The notes under the pieces are model-generated. The model was given only the letters and a program-made list of their open reading frames with translations, was not told the origin of the DNA and did not search any database. From Anaerolineales bacterium (GTDB taxonomy: Bacteria; Chloroflexota; Anaerolineae; Anaerolineales; UBA6663), in the NCBI GenBank assembly GCA_020850595.1, contig JADZEK010000147.1, forward strand, positions 124,001-188,000: a DNA stretch of 64,000 bases. The letters run 5' to 3'. This document shows, in pieces, positions 9,353-19,414 of the stretch (position 1 is the stretch's first letter; the number at the start of each line of letters is the position of its first letter). The translations under genes were made by a program, and so were the position numbers.

Positions 9353-11056
9353 ATGCCGCGCGTCCGTCTCTGGTTTGACCTACGCCTGATCGCACGGCTG
9401 GCGGGCCGGCTGGTAGGCTATCTGACAATGGCGGCGCTGCTGGTCACGGGCTGTCGGCCCGTGATCAGCGCGCCGCCGACTGCGCCAAGCGCCATCCATC
9501 TGACGATTTTGGTGGACGGCGACGTGCAGACCTACAGTTTTGAGGCGGGGCTGACGGTCCGGGAGGCCGTCGCGACCGCCGGGATCACCCTGGGCGAGCT
9601 GGATCAGGTTTCGCCGGCGCCCTTCACCGTCATCAGCAACGGGCTGGCCATCGTCATTACGCGCGTCAGCGAACGGTTTGAGACCGAGACGGTGCAGATT
9701 CCATTCGCATCGGAGATCGTGCACAACGAGGGGCTGCCGGCGGGCGAGCGGCGCTTGCTGCAAGTGGGCCAGGTCGGCACCGAAGAGCTGACCTACCGCA
9801 CGGTGTTCGAGGACGGCGTGCAGGTGTCGCGCAGCGTGGTGCGGCGGGTGACGCTCACCAGCCCGGTGAGTGAGATCATCATGGTGGGGCAGCAGGGGTC
9901 GTTCACGCTGGTGCCCATCAGCGGCACGCTGGCCTACATCAACGGGCGCAACGCCTGGGTGATGCGCGGCAACTCAGGCCAGCGGCTGCCGCTGACGACC
10001 AGCGGCGACCTGGACGGGAAGGTGTTTGAGCTGTCGCCCGACGGCCGGTGGCTGCTGTTCTCGCGCGAGGTGACGGCCAGCAACGCCGGCAACTTCAACA
10101 CGCTCTGGATCGTCGCGACGACGCCGGTAACGACCACGCGCCCGACCACGACCACCACGCCGGCGCTGCCGTTTACGCTGCCGGTGTCGAACGCACTTTA
10201 CGCCGAGTGGTCGCCGATTGATGCGCGCACACTGATTTACAGCACGGCCGAGCGCATCAGCCGCGCACCGGGTTGGCAGGCCAACAACGATCTGTGGCTG
10301 CTGCGCTGGGCGCCGCGCGCCGGGAACCGGCAGACCTTTACGACCACGCAAATCCTCGACAGTTCGGCGGGCGGGCTGTATGGCTGGTGGGGCACGGGCT
10401 TTGCCTTCGCGCCCGACGGCCGCTCGCTGGCTTACAGCCGGGCCGACTCCATCGGCCTGCTGAGCTTCAGCTTCCGCAGCGCGCGCGCCATCACCGCCAC
10501 GGTGGTGATCTCGGAGTTGGTGCAGTTCACAGCCTATAACACGCACAGCGATTGGGCCTGGTACCCGCCGATGCGCTGGGCGCCGAACGGCACGGCGCTC
10601 TACACCATCACGCACGGCGGGCCGATTGGGCTGGAGGCGCCGGAGGACTCGCCGGCCTTCGACCTGGGCGCGGTGAGCGTGCCCAGCGGGCGGCAATACA
10701 CCCTCATTCCGCGCGCGGGAATGTTCGCCAACCCACAGCCATCACCGGAACGGGTGCTGCCCAGCGGCGAGGTGAGCTACCGCATCGCCTTCCTGCAAGC
10801 CACGGACCCGAACAACTCACCCTTCAGCAACTACCGGCTGGGGCTGATGGACCGCGACGGCAGCAACACGCGGTTTGTGTTTCCGCCCGAGGGCCAAAGC
10901 GGTCTAAGCCCGAACGAACAGATCGCCTGGTCGCCCAGCGGCGACCGGCTGGCCCTGATCTACCAGGGCAACGTGTGGGTGATTGACCCAGACACGGGCC
11001 TGAACCAACAACTGACCGGCGACGGGCTGAGCGCCGAGCCGCGCTGGTCGCAGTAA
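9353..11056 (+). CDS. Lipoprotein with ubiquitin-like DUF348 and G5 domains plus TolB-like propeller
   Basis: This 567-residue protein has a hydrophobic N-terminus ending in the lipobox LLVTGC. Residues about 50-110 match the ubiquitin-like DUF348 fold (FEAGLTVREAVATAGITLG), followed by a G5 domain (ETVQIPFASEIVHNE to SEIIMVG, about 110-185). Both are common in Gram-positive resuscitation-promoting or cell-wall proteins. Residues about 190-567 contain repeated FELSPDGRWLLF / FAFAPDGRSLAYSR / IAWSPSGDRLALIY units, a WD40-like (PD40) beta-propeller. It is probably an exported cell-surface or peptidoglycan-associated binding protein; no catalytic motif is visible. A TATACC at about 9325 is a possible -10. 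Confidence 0.83.
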   Translation: MPRVRLWFDLRLIARLAGRLVGYLTMAALLVTGCRPVISAPPTAPSAIHLTILVDGDVQTYSFEAGLTVREAVATAGITLGELDQVSPAPFTVISNGLAIVITRVSERFETETVQIPFASEIVHNEGLPAGERRLLQVGQVGTEELTYRTVFEDGVQVSRSVVRRVTLTSPVSEIIMVGQQGSFTLVPISGTLAYINGRNAWVMRGNSGQRLPLTTSGDLDGKVFELSPDGRWLLFSREVTASNAGNFNTLWIVATTPVTTTRPTTTTTPALPFTLPVSNALYAEWSPIDARTLIYSTAERISRAPGWQANNDLWLLRWAPRAGNRQTFTTTQILDSSAGGLYGWWGTGFAFAPDGRSLAYSRADSIGLLSFSFRSARAITATVVISELVQFTAYNTHSDWAWYPPMRWAPNGTALYTITHGGPIGLEAPEDSPAFDLGAVSVPSGRQYTLIPRAGMFANPQPSPERVLPSGEVSYRIAFLQATDPNNSPFSNYRLGLMDRDGSNTRFVFPPEGQSGLSPNEQIAWSPSGDRLALIYQGNVWVIDPDTGLNQQLTGDGLSAEPRWSQ

Positions 11057-11068
11057 AGGCCGAGCAGC

Positions 11069-14000
11069 ATGCGCCGAATTTACTTCTTAGGCTGCCTGGC
11101 GCTGTGCGCGGCGGCGCTGGCCGGGCTGGCCGCCGCCAGCCACGCGCACGCCGCGCAGACCTTCGGCACCACTGTGGGCCTGCCCGACCCGGCATTGGCC
11201 GTGCGCCCAGCGAGCATCCGCGGCGTGAACGTGGCGCTGGAGCAGTATGGCGACCCCGCGGCGGTGGTGGCGCAACTGACCGGTCTGCCGTGGCTGCGGC
11301 AGACCTTCGCCTGGGACGAGATTGAGCCACAGCGCGGGGGGTATGCGTGGACGACGTGGGACCGCGTGGTCGGCGCGGCCACCAGCGGCGATCACCAACT
11401 GATTGCCGTCCTCAACTACTCGCCCGAGTGGGCGCGGCCGGCCGGGCGGCCCCGCAGCGCGCCCCCGCTCGCGGTGGAAGACTTCGCGGCCTTCGCCGGG
11501 GCGTTCGCGGAGCGCTACGGCGAGGCGGTGAGCGTCTACCAGATTTGGGACGAGCCGAACCTGGCCTCGGGCTGGGGAGACCAGCCGCCCTCGGCCGGCG
11601 ACTACGCCGCGCTGCTCGAGGCCGCGTATGGCGCCATCCACGCGGCCGACCCGTCGGCCACAGTGCTGGCGGGCGCGCTGGCTCCCACACTGGAGACCGG
11701 CCCCGACAACTTGAGCGACCTGCTCTACTTGCAGCAATTGTATGACCAGGGGGCGGGCAGCGCGTTCGACGGAGCGGCCGGCAAGCCGTTTGGGTTCTAC
11801 ACCGGGCCGAACGACCGGCAGGCGGACGCGGCGCGGCTGAATTTCTCACGCTTTGCCCTGCTGCGCGAGGTGATAGAACGGAACGGCGACAGCGCCAAGC
11901 TGTTGTGGGGTGGCAACTTCGGCTGGAACACGCTGGACTCGCCGTGGGGCAAGGCCACGCCGGAAGAACAGGTGGACCATACACTGGCGGCGTTCGCGCG
12001 GGCCGAGAGCGAGTGGCCGTGGGCAGGTGTGCTGGCGCTGGAGACGCTGCAGCCGCCGCTGCCGCCCGGTGACCCGCACTGGGGCTTCGCGCTGCTCGAC
12101 CCCAACGGTTTACCCACGCCGCTGCTGGCCGCGCTGACCCCCGCGCAAGCCGGGCCGCCGACGGCCGCGCCCGGCAACTACAGCGCGTTCTACCCCGGCC
12201 TGCGCTACGCGGGTGACTGGCAGTTGGGCGAACTGGGCGCAGACATCCCAGAAGACTACGCGGGCGCGTCGGTGACGCTGCAATTTGAGGGCACCGACCT
12301 GGCGCTGAAGGTGCGGCGCGCCGACTACCGCGGCTATCTGTACGTGACGATTGACGGCCAACCCGCCAATGGTTTGCCGCAGGACGAGCGCGGGGCGTAC
12401 CTGGTGCTGACTGCGCCCGAGGCGGGCGCGCCGCAGGTGACAACTATTGCGGTGGCGACCGGGCTGGCGCCGGGCCGCACGCACACCGCGGTGCTTGTGC
12501 CCGAGCGCGGCTGGGGGCAATGGGCGTTCGTGGGCTTCTCGGTCGGTCTGACCTTACCCGATGCCGGCTATGCGCAGATTTGGGCACTGCTGGCCGCCGT
12601 GGCGCTGGCGAGCGCGGGCTGCGGCTACCACTTAGGGCGCGGGCTGGCCTGGGGTGAGGCGGGCAAGGCGGCGCGGCGGCAATGGGAGCGGCTGGGCGGC
12701 TTGGGCCAGGTTGCGCTGACGGGCGCGGCCGGCGGGCTGCTCTACCTGAGCGCTTTCCTTACCTGGGGCAACGAGGCCACGGCCGTCTCGCGCCGCTTTG
12801 GCGACGCCGCGCCGATTGCGCTGACGGCGCTGACGGCTGGGCTGCTGTACTTCTCGCCGTCGCTGTGGCTGGCGCTGGCAGCGCTGGCAGTGTTGTTCGG
12901 ATGCATCTATTTGCGGCTGGAGCTGGGCCTGTGGTTCACGGCGCTGTTCGTGCCGTTCTATTTGCAGTATCGCCTGCTGTGGCAGCGCGGCTTCGCGATG
13001 GTGGAAATTTGCGTGCTGCTGACGCTGGCGGCGTGGCTGCTGCACAACGCGCGGCCACTGCTGGTGCGCCTGGCGCGACGCGGCAGCGGGCCGCCGCTGC
13101 GCCTCTCGGGACTGGATTGGGCGGTCGGCGCGTATTTCATCGTTGCTACACTGAGCACGTTGAACGCCGGGCTGCTGGGCGTGGCCTTGCGCGAATGGCG
13201 GCTGGTGATGCTGGAGCCAGTAGTCTATTATTGCCTGCTGCGCGCCACGCCGCTCGACCGGCGCGGCCTGTGGCGGCTGGTGGATTTCTTTATGCTGGGC
13301 GCGGTGGCGGTGGCGCTGGTGGGCGTGTATCAGCACATGACGGGCACGGGCCTGATTACGGCCGAGGAGGGGCTGGCCCGCATCCGCAGTGTGTATGGGT
13401 CGCCCAACAACCTGGCGCTCTACCTGGGGCGGGCGCTGCCGGTGGCCGTGGCGGTGCTGGTGTTGGGGCGCGAACGCGGGCGGCGCGCGCTGTACGGGCT
13501 GGCGGCGGCGCTGCTGGCCGTGACCCTGGTACTGACGTTCTCGAAGGGCGCGCTGCTGCTGGGCGCGCCCGCCGCGCTGGCCGTGGTGCTGATCGCGTGG
13601 CTGGGGCGGCGCGGCTGGTGGCTGGTGGGCGGCGGCGCGGCGGCCGGGCTGGCGGCGCTGCCACTGTTGGCGCGGACGCCGCGCTTCGCCGGGCTGTTCG
13701 ACTTCAGCGGCGGCACGTCTTTCTTCCGCGTGCGGCTGTGGGTGTCGGCGTGGCGCATGTTCCTGGATCACCCACTGCTGGGCGTGGGGCCGGACAACTT
13801 CCTGGCGCTATATCGGAGCCGCTACATCCTGCCGGAGGCGTGGCAGGAGCCGAACCTGTCGCACCCGCACAACATCTTGCTCGACTTCTTGAGCCGGCTG
13901 GGCGTGCCGGGCTTCGCGGCGGGCGTATGGCTCATCGGCGGCTTCTGGGTCACGGCGCTGAGGGCTTACCGGCGGCTGGCGGCGGCCGCGGACGCCGAAC

Positions 14001-14227
14001 ATCGGGCGATGCTGCCGCTGGCGGTGGGGCTGATGGGGCTGGTGGCCGACATGCTGGCGCACGGGCTAGTGGACCACAGCTTTTTCCTGGTAGACCTGGC
14101 ATACGTGTTCTTCCTGGCGCTGGCGGCGGTGCAGCACCTGGCCCGGCTGGCCGAACCGGCAGCGTCGCGAGGCCCGGAGGCCGCTGTGTTACAATCGCGC
14201 GGATTTGCCGGCACTCAGCGCCGCTGA
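11069..14227 (+). CDS. Fusion of extracytoplasmic glycosidase-like domain and O-antigen ligase (Wzy_C) domain
   Basis: The protein has 1052 residues. A signal-like segment (residues 1-28) leads into a TIM-barrel glycoside-hydrolase-like domain (about 45-370) with [13 protein letters not shown], the acid/base Glu context of GH39/GH5-like enzymes. Where the nucleophile Glu is expected, the sequence reads [10 protein letters not shown], with Asn in place of Glu. A beta-rich spacer (about 385-490) follows, then more than ten membrane segments and a Wzy_C-type ligase region ([28 protein letters not shown], with a conserved His). It likely ligates or polymerises surface glycan; the outer domain may bind rather than cut it. 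It begins a glycan cluster running to 18414. Confidence 0.83.
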   Translation: MRRIYFLGCLALCAAALAGLAAASHAHAAQTFGTTVGLPDPALAVRPASIRGVNVALEQYGDPAAVVAQLTGLPWLRQTFAWDEIEPQRGGYAWTTWDRVVGAATSGDHQLIAVLNYSPEWARPAGRPRSAPPLAVEDFAAFAGAFAERYGEAVSVYQIWDEPNLASGWGDQPPSAGDYAALLEAAYGAIHAADPSATVLAGALAPTLETGPDNLSDLLYLQQLYDQGAGSAFDGAAGKPFGFYTGPNDRQADAARLNFSRFALLREVIERNGDSAKLLWGGNFGWNTLDSPWGKATPEEQVDHTLAAFARAESEWPWAGVLALETLQPPLPPGDPHWGFALLDPNGLPTPLLAALTPAQAGPPTAAPGNYSAFYPGLRYAGDWQLGELGADIPEDYAGASVTLQFEGTDLALKVRRADYRGYLYVTIDGQPANGLPQDERGAYLVLTAPEAGAPQVTTIAVATGLAPGRTHTAVLVPERGWGQWAFVGFSVGLTLPDAGYAQIWALLAAVALASAGCGYHLGRGLAWGEAGKAARRQWERLGGLGQVALTGAAGGLLYLSAFLTWGNEATAVSRRFGDAAPIALTALTAGLLYFSPSLWLALAALAVLFGCIYLRLELGLWFTALFVPFYLQYRLLWQRGFAMVEICVLLTLAAWLLHNARPLLVRLARRGSGPPLRLSGLDWAVGAYFIVATLSTLNAGLLGVALREWRLVMLEPVVYYCLLRATPLDRRGLWRLVDFFMLGAVAVALVGVYQHMTGTGLITAEEGLARIRSVYGSPNNLALYLGRALPVAVAVLVLGRERGRRALYGLAAALLAVTLVLTFSKGALLLGAPAALAVVLIAWLGRRGWWLVGGGAAAGLAALPLLARTPRFAGLFDFSGGTSFFRVRLWVSAWRMFLDHPLLGVGPDNFLALYRSRYILPEAWQEPNLSHPHNILLDFLSRLGVPGFAAGVWLIGGFWVTALRAYRRLAAAADAEHRAMLPLAVGLMGLVADMLAHGLVDHSFFLVDLAYVFFLALAAVQHLARLAEPAASRGPEAAVLQSRGFAGTQRR

Positions 14228-14283
14228 TTCCACACGCGGCACCCGACACGGCCAATGACAAGGGACTCGCAAAGGACGGTCGC

Positions 14284-15237
14284 ATGCGTATTTTGATTAC
14301 GGGGGGGGCCGGATTTATCGGATCACATCTCTGCGACGCTTACCTGGCACAGGGCCACGGCGTGATCGCGGTGGACAACCTGCTCACGGGCAGCGCGCGC
14401 AACATCGAGCACCTGCGCGGTCACGCAGGTTTTGAGTTTCGCCAGCAGGATGTGACTACGCCGCTCAACGTGGACGGGCCGCTGGAGGCGGTACTGCACT
14501 TCGCCTCGCCCGCCAGCCCATCGCTGACGGCGCCGACCAGCTATATGCAACTGCCGATTGAGACGCTGCGGGTCGGTTCACTGGGCACGTTCAACGCACT
14601 AGACCTGGCGAAAGCCAAGGGGGCGCGCTTGTTGATGGCCTCGACCTCGGAGGTCTACGGCGACCCGCTGGAGCACCCGCAAAAAGAAACGTATTGGGGC
14701 CACGTGGACTCGATTGGGCCGCGCTCGGTTTACGATGAGGCCAAACGCTTCAGCGAAGCGTTGACCATGGCCTACCACCGCAAGCACGGCGTGGCGACGC
14801 GGATCGTGCGCATCTTTAACACTTACGGCCCGCGGATGCAGTTGGACGACGGGCGCGTGGTGCCGAACTTCGTGGGCCAGGCGCTGCGCGGGCAGCCGCT
14901 GACCGTGTACGGCGACGGCAGCCAGACGCGCAGCTTTTGTTACGTGGCCGATTTGGTGGAGGGGTTACAGAAGCTGCTGGCCAGCGACGAGCCGACGCCG
15001 GTGAACTTGGGCAACCCGCGCGAGGTAACTATTCGCGAATTCGCGGAGGTGATCAACGGGCTGACGGGCAACCAGGGCGGAATCGTCGTCATGCCCGCCA
15101 GCCGCACGCAGGGCGACCCACAGCGCCGCCAGCCGGACATCAGCAAGGCCAAGCGCGTGTTGGGCTGGGAGCCGCGCACGCCACTGGAAGCGGGCCTGCG
15201 CCGCACGATTGAGTATTTTCGGGGCGTGATCGCCTAG
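14284..15237 (+). CDS. NAD-dependent epimerase/decarboxylase, UDP-glucuronate decarboxylase-like
   Basis: The extended SDR protein of 317 residues starts at [16 protein letters not shown], the NAD-binding GxxGxxG motif. It carries STSEVYGDP and, about 25 residues on, YDEAKR, the catalytic Ser/Thr and Tyr-x3-Lys. The [20 protein letters not shown] and [10 protein letters not shown] stretches are typical of UDP-xylose synthase (Uxs), which converts UDP-glucuronate to UDP-xylose. Other members of this group are epimerases or dehydratases, so the exact product is an inference. The ORF track merges it with an upstream shadow frame; I start at the ATG at 14284. Its position among polysaccharide genes fits nucleotide-sugar supply. 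Confidence 0.9.
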   Translation: MRILITGGAGFIGSHLCDAYLAQGHGVIAVDNLLTGSARNIEHLRGHAGFEFRQQDVTTPLNVDGPLEAVLHFASPASPSLTAPTSYMQLPIETLRVGSLGTFNALDLAKAKGARLLMASTSEVYGDPLEHPQKETYWGHVDSIGPRSVYDEAKRFSEALTMAYHRKHGVATRIVRIFNTYGPRMQLDDGRVVPNFVGQALRGQPLTVYGDGSQTRSFCYVADLVEGLQKLLASDEPTPVNLGNPREVTIREFAEVINGLTGNQGGIVVMPASRTQGDPQRRQPDISKAKRVLGWEPRTPLEAGLRRTIEYFRGVIA

Positions 15238-15254
15238 CCGGGGGGCTGTCGCTC

Positions 15255-16808
15255 GTGGTGCGCGCCGCCCTACCTCCGCTACCCCGACTAAGCGCGCCCA
15301 CCCTGGCGCTGGGTTGGGCGGCACTGGCCGCGGCGGTGGGCCTAATGCTGGCCCGCCTGCCGCTGCTAACCGGGGCAGCGGTGCTGGCTGGCGCGGCAGC
15401 GTTGTTCTTCGCCGCCTGGGAGCCGGCGATTGGGCTGGGGCTGGCGGTGCTGCTCGGCCCGGCGCGCGCCTACCTGGCGATTGCAGCGCCGGACGTGCCG
15501 GACCCGGGCCAGTTGTTCTTTGGGCTGGCAGCGGCGGGCTGGCTGGCGCGCGGACTGCTGAGGCGCGACCTGCGCCTGCCGCGCAGCCCGCTGCTGGGGC
15601 TGCTGGCGATCTACCTGGGCGTGGGGCTGGTGTCACAACTCAACGGGACCGCGCTGGAGGAGGGGCTGAAAGAACTCATTAAGTGGGCCGAGATCGCGCT
15701 GGGATTGGTGATCGGGGCGGACGAGGCGCGGCGCGGCCGGGCGCGCGGGCTGGTGGCGGCGCTGGTGTTGGCCGGGCTGGCACAGGGCGGGCTGGCAGTG
15801 TATCAGTCGCAACTGCGCGGGACCGGGCCGGAGCACTTTCGGCTGGGCGACGGCAGTTACCGCGCTTACGGCTCGTTCGAGCAGCCCAACCCGCTGGGTG
15901 GCTTCTTGGGGCTGTTGTGGCCGGTGGCGGCCGGGCTGGCCTGGGCGGCGCTGGAGCCGCTGGTATGGGCGAGGTGGGGGCAGGTGCGCGCCCAAGTGCG
16001 CGCGTGGCTGCGGCTGGACTGGGAGCGGACGCCACCGCCCGCCCGCCCGCCCGCCTGGCGACGCTATGCGTTGGGCGTGAGCCTGGGCGGCGCGGCGCTG
16101 GTGATGCTCGGCGGGCTGTTCTTCTCATATTCGCGGGGGGCGTGGCTGGGTGCGGCGGCGGCGGGGGTGGCGCTGGTGGCGGCGCTGCCGCGGCGCTGGT
16201 GGGCGGGGCTGGCGCTGGTGACGGCGGGGGGCGCGCTGGCGCTGGGGCTGCGGCAAGCAGGGTTGCTGCCGGCGGGCATCGCCAACCGGCTGGCCGATGT
16301 GGCGGACTTCACCAGCGTGACGGACGTGCGCGGGGTGAACATCAACGACGCGAACTTCGCCATCGTGGAGCGGCTGGCGCACTGGCAGGCGGCGGAGGGC
16401 ATGGCACGCGACTACCCCTGGCTGGGCGTGGGGCTGGGCAATTATGGCGCGGCCTACCCGCGCTATGCGCTGCTGAACTGGCCCAACGCGCTGGGCCACG
16501 CGCACATGATCTATCTAAACGTTCTGGCGGAAACGGGGGTGGTCGGTCTGGCGGCCTATGTTCTGCTGTGGGGGTTGGTGTTCGCGCAGACGCTGCGCCT
16601 GATCGGCCGGAGCCGTGGCTGGGAGCGCGGGCTGGCGCTGGGCCTGCTGGGCGCGTGGGTGCACTTGAGCGCGCATCAGGTGGTGGACAACCTGTACGTC
16701 AACAACATTCATTTCACGCTGGCCGTGCTGCTAGGCTTGCTGGCCGCGCCGGCGGCTTTCGGCCCCACGCCAGACCGCAAGGAAACTGTGACCGCATGTC
16801 TCGTCTAA
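15255..16808 (+). CDS. O-antigen ligase/polymerase-like membrane protein
   Basis: The 517-residue protein is very hydrophobic with about 10-12 membrane segments. A long outer loop precedes the Wzy_C-type core with YPWLGVGLGNYGAAYPRY and ALGHAHMIYLNVLAETG, the conserved region around the functional His of O-antigen ligases (compare EPNLSHPHN in the 11069-14227 fusion). The start is GTG at 15255, 17 bases after the decarboxylase stop, so it looks like an operon. The end overlaps the following GtrA-like gene by 13 bases. It is probably a second ligase or polymerase for surface glycan; two such genes so close suggest separate glycans or steps. Confidence 0.82.
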   Translation: MVRAALPPLPRLSAPTLALGWAALAAAVGLMLARLPLLTGAAVLAGAAALFFAAWEPAIGLGLAVLLGPARAYLAIAAPDVPDPGQLFFGLAAAGWLARGLLRRDLRLPRSPLLGLLAIYLGVGLVSQLNGTALEEGLKELIKWAEIALGLVIGADEARRGRARGLVAALVLAGLAQGGLAVYQSQLRGTGPEHFRLGDGSYRAYGSFEQPNPLGGFLGLLWPVAAGLAWAALEPLVWARWGQVRAQVRAWLRLDWERTPPPARPPAWRRYALGVSLGGAALVMLGGLFFSYSRGAWLGAAAAGVALVAALPRRWWAGLALVTAGGALALGLRQAGLLPAGIANRLADVADFTSVTDVRGVNINDANFAIVERLAHWQAAEGMARDYPWLGVGLGNYGAAYPRYALLNWPNALGHAHMIYLNVLAETGVVGLAAYVLLWGLVFAQTLRLIGRSRGWERGLALGLLGAWVHLSAHQVVDNLYVNNIHFTLAVLLGLLAAPAAFGPTPDRKETVTACLV

Positions 16809-17272
16809 TGACCGCGGCGCCCGCCGCCCGCAAAGAAGCCGGGCGCTTCGCCAAGTTCCTGGTCGTGGGGGCCATCGGGTTTGTGGTGGATGCGACGGTC
16901 TTCAACCTGCTGGTGCACGTTATCAACCTGCCCGTCATCATCGCGCAGGCATTTTCGTTCTGCGCGGCGCTGATCAGCAACTTCACGCTCAATCGCTACT
17001 GGACCTACCCCGACAGCCGCAGCAAGCGGATTCGGCATCAACTGCTGCAATTCGCCCTCATCAACGTGATTGGGTTGGGCATCCGCACCGGCGTGATCGT
17101 GCTTATCAACCAGCCGTATCACTTGCTGGTGGCCAACCAGCCCTTCGTAACGCTGAGCACCGACGGCGTGGAGTTCTTCGCGGGCAACATGATCCTGGCC
17201 ACGGCCGTGCTGGTGGTGCTGCTGTGGAACTTCTTTGTCAACCGGTATTGGACTTATAACGACGTCAGTTGA
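16796..17272 (+). CDS. GtrA-family membrane protein
   Basis: It encodes 158 residues with four membrane helices and the GtrA signatures FLVVGAIGFVVDATVFNLL and SNFTLNRYWTYPD near the N-terminus, plus NFFVNRYWTYND at the end. GtrA-like proteins help move or position polyprenyl-phosphate sugars for glycosylation. The ATG at 16796 overlaps the preceding ligase gene and has GGAAA upstream. Its stop is six bases before the next glycosyltransferase gene, so the three are probably co-transcribed. Confidence 0.88.
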   Translation: MSRLMTAAPAARKEAGRFAKFLVVGAIGFVVDATVFNLLVHVINLPVIIAQAFSFCAALISNFTLNRYWTYPDSRSKRIRHQLLQFALINVIGLGIRTGVIVLINQPYHLLVANQPFVTLSTDGVEFFAGNMILATAVLVVLLWNFFVNRYWTYNDVS

Positions 17273-17277
17273 CGCCG

Positions 17278-18414
17278 ATGCGTATCGGCTTTGACGCCAC
17301 TTCCGCGGTGCGGCAAGGGGCCGGCATCGGGCGCATCACCCGCGAGCTGCTGCGGGCGCTGGCCCAGCGCGACGCGGCCCACAGCTACCGCCTGATCTAT
17401 GCCGCACCGCCCGGGGCGGCGGCCCAACCGCTGCCGCCCCTGGGCCGCAATTTTCATGTCCGCCGGCTGCCGTTCGACGACCTGTGGCTGGCCCGCGTGT
17501 GGCACCGCGCGCGGCTGCCGCTGCCGGTGAACCTGGTGACGGGCGGCATTGACCTGTTCCACGCGCCCGACTTCACGCTGCCGCCGGTACTCCCCGGCAC
17601 GCGCACGGTGCTGACGGTGCACGATCTGTCGTTCGTGCGCGACCCCGAGTCGGCCCTGCCGGTGCTGCGCCGATACCTCAACCAGGTGGTGCCCCGCTCG
17701 GTGCGGCGCGCCACGCACGTGCTGGCGGACTCGGAGGCCACGCGCAACGACCTAGCGGCGCTGTACGGCACGCCGCGCGAGAAGATCACGGTGCTGTACA
17801 GCGGCGTAAACGCAATGTTCCAGCCGGTGCGCGACGCCGACCGGCTGGCCGCGGTGCGGTTGCGCTACGGCATCGGCGCGGCCCCGTACGTGCTGGCGGT
17901 GAGCACGCTGCAACCGCGCAAGAACTACCCGCGTCTGATCCAGGCCCTCGCCCGCCAGCCAGACCCAAGCCTGCGGCTGGTGATCGTGGGCGGCAAAGGC
18001 TGGCTGTACGACGCGATCTTTGCCGAGGTGGGCCGCAGCGGGCTGGAGGGCCGGGTGATCTTCGCGGGCTTTGCCGCCGACGAGGACTTGCCGGCGCTGT
18101 ACTCCGGCGCACGCGTGGTGGCCTATCCCTCCACCTATGAGGGCTTCGGCCTACCCATCCTGGAAGGCTACGCCTGCGGCACGCCGGTGGTGACCTCGAC
18201 GGCCGCGTGCCTGCCGGAAGTGGCGGGCGGCGCGGCGCTGCTGGTGGATCCGCTGGACGTGGACGCTATCGCTACCGCGCTGCACCAGGCCGCCAGCGAC
18301 GAGACCTTGCGCGCCAGCCTGATCGCGCGCGGCTTCGAGCGCGTGCGCCCCTTCACCTGGGACAACGCGGCCAAGCAATTGTTGGAGGTGTACGGGGCCG
18401 TCGGAGGCAAGTGA
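17278..18414 (+). CDS. GT4-family glycosyltransferase
   Basis: The 378-residue protein is a GT-B glycosyltransferase. The N-terminal half shows MRIGFDATSAVRQGAGIGR and VLTVHDLSFVRDPE. The C-terminal nucleotide-sugar-binding half has LAVSTLQPRKNYPRLIQA, and the E-x7-E loop ARVVAYPSTYEGFGLPILEG. It resembles mannosyltransferases of the WbaZ/PimB kind, but donor and acceptor are unknown. I prefer the ATG at 17278 to the TTG at 17269. Its last 90 or so bases recur at 22157-22256, after the AT-richer island, so this gene seems to be the integration target while staying intact. Confidence 0.93.
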   Translation: MRIGFDATSAVRQGAGIGRITRELLRALAQRDAAHSYRLIYAAPPGAAAQPLPPLGRNFHVRRLPFDDLWLARVWHRARLPLPVNLVTGGIDLFHAPDFTLPPVLPGTRTVLTVHDLSFVRDPESALPVLRRYLNQVVPRSVRRATHVLADSEATRNDLAALYGTPREKITVLYSGVNAMFQPVRDADRLAAVRLRYGIGAAPYVLAVSTLQPRKNYPRLIQALARQPDPSLRLVIVGGKGWLYDAIFAEVGRSGLEGRVIFAGFAADEDLPALYSGARVVAYPSTYEGFGLPILEGYACGTPVVTSTAACLPEVAGGAALLVDPLDVDAIATALHQAASDETLRASLIARGFERVRPFTWDNAAKQLLEVYGAVGGK

Positions 18415-18424
18415 TTTCTGATTG
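18325..18424 (+). repeat. Direct repeat, left copy (3' end of GT4 gene)
   Basis: These 100 bases, from the GT4 coding end to just past its stop, match 22157-22256 without gaps and with four mismatches. Three mismatches are synonymous in the GT4 frame and one would change Gly to Glu. The left copy completes the intact GT4 gene. Together the copies bracket the island at 18425-22156. Confidence 0.95.
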
Positions 18425-18434
18425 GGGGAGAGCC

Positions 18435-18527
18435 ATGTTCGACATTGCGCATGTCAGCGAAGCAGGATCGGTGAACACCGCGCCAACGCCCATAAGCAAT
18501 GGTCAAACAACCCCTACCAATCCATAG
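18435..18527 (+). CDS. Small ORF of 30 codons, unknown
   Basis: An ATG at 18435, preceded by GGGGGAGAG five to six bases upstream, opens a 30-residue frame starting MFDIAHVSEAGSVNTAP and rich in Pro, Thr and Asn. The good ribosome-binding site and position at the left island junction could mean a truncated former neighbour of the GT4 gene or a real small peptide. I recognise no family, and the case rests on the ribosome site alone. Confidence 0.3.
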   Translation: MFDIAHVSEAGSVNTAPTPISNGQTTPTNP

Positions 18528-18647
18528 AGGTGATCACCAGATTAGGCACGCTGTGAGCGAGTTCGTGTTGATATACGTGGTAATCTCAAGTGACGTAAAC
18601 AGATAAGGTTAGGGATGATTTAGGTATTAATGACTACTGGTTTGGGA

Positions 18648-18676
18648 TTGACTGTAGTGCAGGTCAATACTATTCT
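18648..18676 (+). promoter_or_regulatory. Predicted sigma-70-type promoter upstream of MauE-like gene
   Basis: TTGACT at 18648-18653 and TATTCT at 18671-18676 are separated by exactly 17 bases. Transcription would start near 18683, giving a leader of about 118 bases before the MauE-like ATG. The rest of the gap 18528-18800 is AT-richer than the surroundings and holds no other ORF I can support; a G/C-rich palindrome-like stretch occurs near 18693-18711. Confidence 0.55.
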
Positions 18677-18800
18677 CATTGTAGCTCTTTGTAGCGCCCC
18701 ATGGGGGGGCCTCCACAATGCACATTCAATTAAGGACCGGGACAAGGCTTAGCTTGCGGAGTTAGTAGGCTTCGGCTGTCACTTCTGGGATTCAAAGTGA

Positions 18801-19376
18801 ATGGACACGCTAGCGGACTCCATTGCCGATACATCGGTCACTGTCATCCGATTCATTATAGGCTTTGTGCTCCTGGTATCTGGCCTGCTAAAACTTCGTG
18901 ACAAAAATCAGTTTCTATTCGCTGTATTGGGCTATGCGTTTTTGCCCCGAAAGCTTGGGGGAGTGATAGCTATGTGCCTCCCCTTTGTCGAACTAGGTGA
19001 AGGCGTCTTGCTCTTGAGCGGTTGGCAGATCCAAGTCTCTACTACTTGTGCTTTCGTTCTTCTGCTGCTTTTCTCGTGGGCGATGTCTATCAGTTTGGTA
19101 CAGGGTCGAAACCATTCGTGTGGCTGCTTTCACGCCCTTACGCCCATTAGGTGGCGATTGGTCTATAGAAATATAGCCATCATGGGCCTGCTTTTGATCG
19201 TACTCATGCACGGTGAACTCGGAGGAAGTAGACTAATAATCCCCAGCAACTCGCAAGACAGTCTGTCGTCACTATCAGTATTCAGCTACATCCTTGCGTT
19301 AACATGGCTCATAGCTATCCTAACAACGATCATCTTCCACAAAACCCTTAAGGTTGGAAAACCAACTGGCAATTGA
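18801..19376 (+). CDS. MauE/DoxX-like redox-associated membrane protein
   Basis: The 191-residue protein has four to five membrane helices and the MauE pattern: FIIGFVLLVSGLLKLRD, then LPFVELGEGVLLLSG, VQGRNHSCGCFHALTP and a WRLVYRN segment. MauE is needed to form the disulfide-rich light chain of methylamine dehydrogenase, and relatives sit beside other exported cysteine-rich proteins. The CGC pair is therefore a likely redox site. It is followed 38 bases later by a Tat-leader protein with a cysteine-rich tail, its probable client. Codon use is more AT-rich than in flanking genes, suggesting transfer. The ribosome-binding site is weak. Confidence 0.78.
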   Translation: MDTLADSIADTSVTVIRFIIGFVLLVSGLLKLRDKNQFLFAVLGYAFLPRKLGGVIAMCLPFVELGEGVLLLSGWQIQVSTTCAFVLLLLFSWAMSISLVQGRNHSCGCFHALTPIRWRLVYRNIAIMGLLLIVLMHGELGGSRLIIPSNSQDSLSSLSVFSYILALTWLIAILTTIIFHKTLKVGKPTGN

Positions 19377-19414
19377 GCCAGTTTCGGGCCAAGCAATGAA
19401 AGGGGATATACGTC

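Noticed and set aside
12632-13771. 379-residue minus-strand ORF rich in Gln, Arg and His
   Set aside because: Antisense of the ligase half of the 11069-14227 gene; composition is an artefact of high GC.
12682-14283. Upstream part of the 851-residue ORF leading into the epimerase
   Set aside because: It is an out-of-frame reading of the ligase fusion; the epimerase starts at the ATG at 14284.
14297-14307. Run of eight G at the start of the epimerase gene as a possible phase-variable tract
   Set aside because: The run encodes the conserved Gly-Gly of the NAD motif. Tracts this short are common in GC-rich DNA.
15683-16795. N-terminal part of the 529-residue ORF ending in GtrA
   Set aside because: Shadow of the O-antigen ligase gene in another frame; real GtrA begins at 16796.
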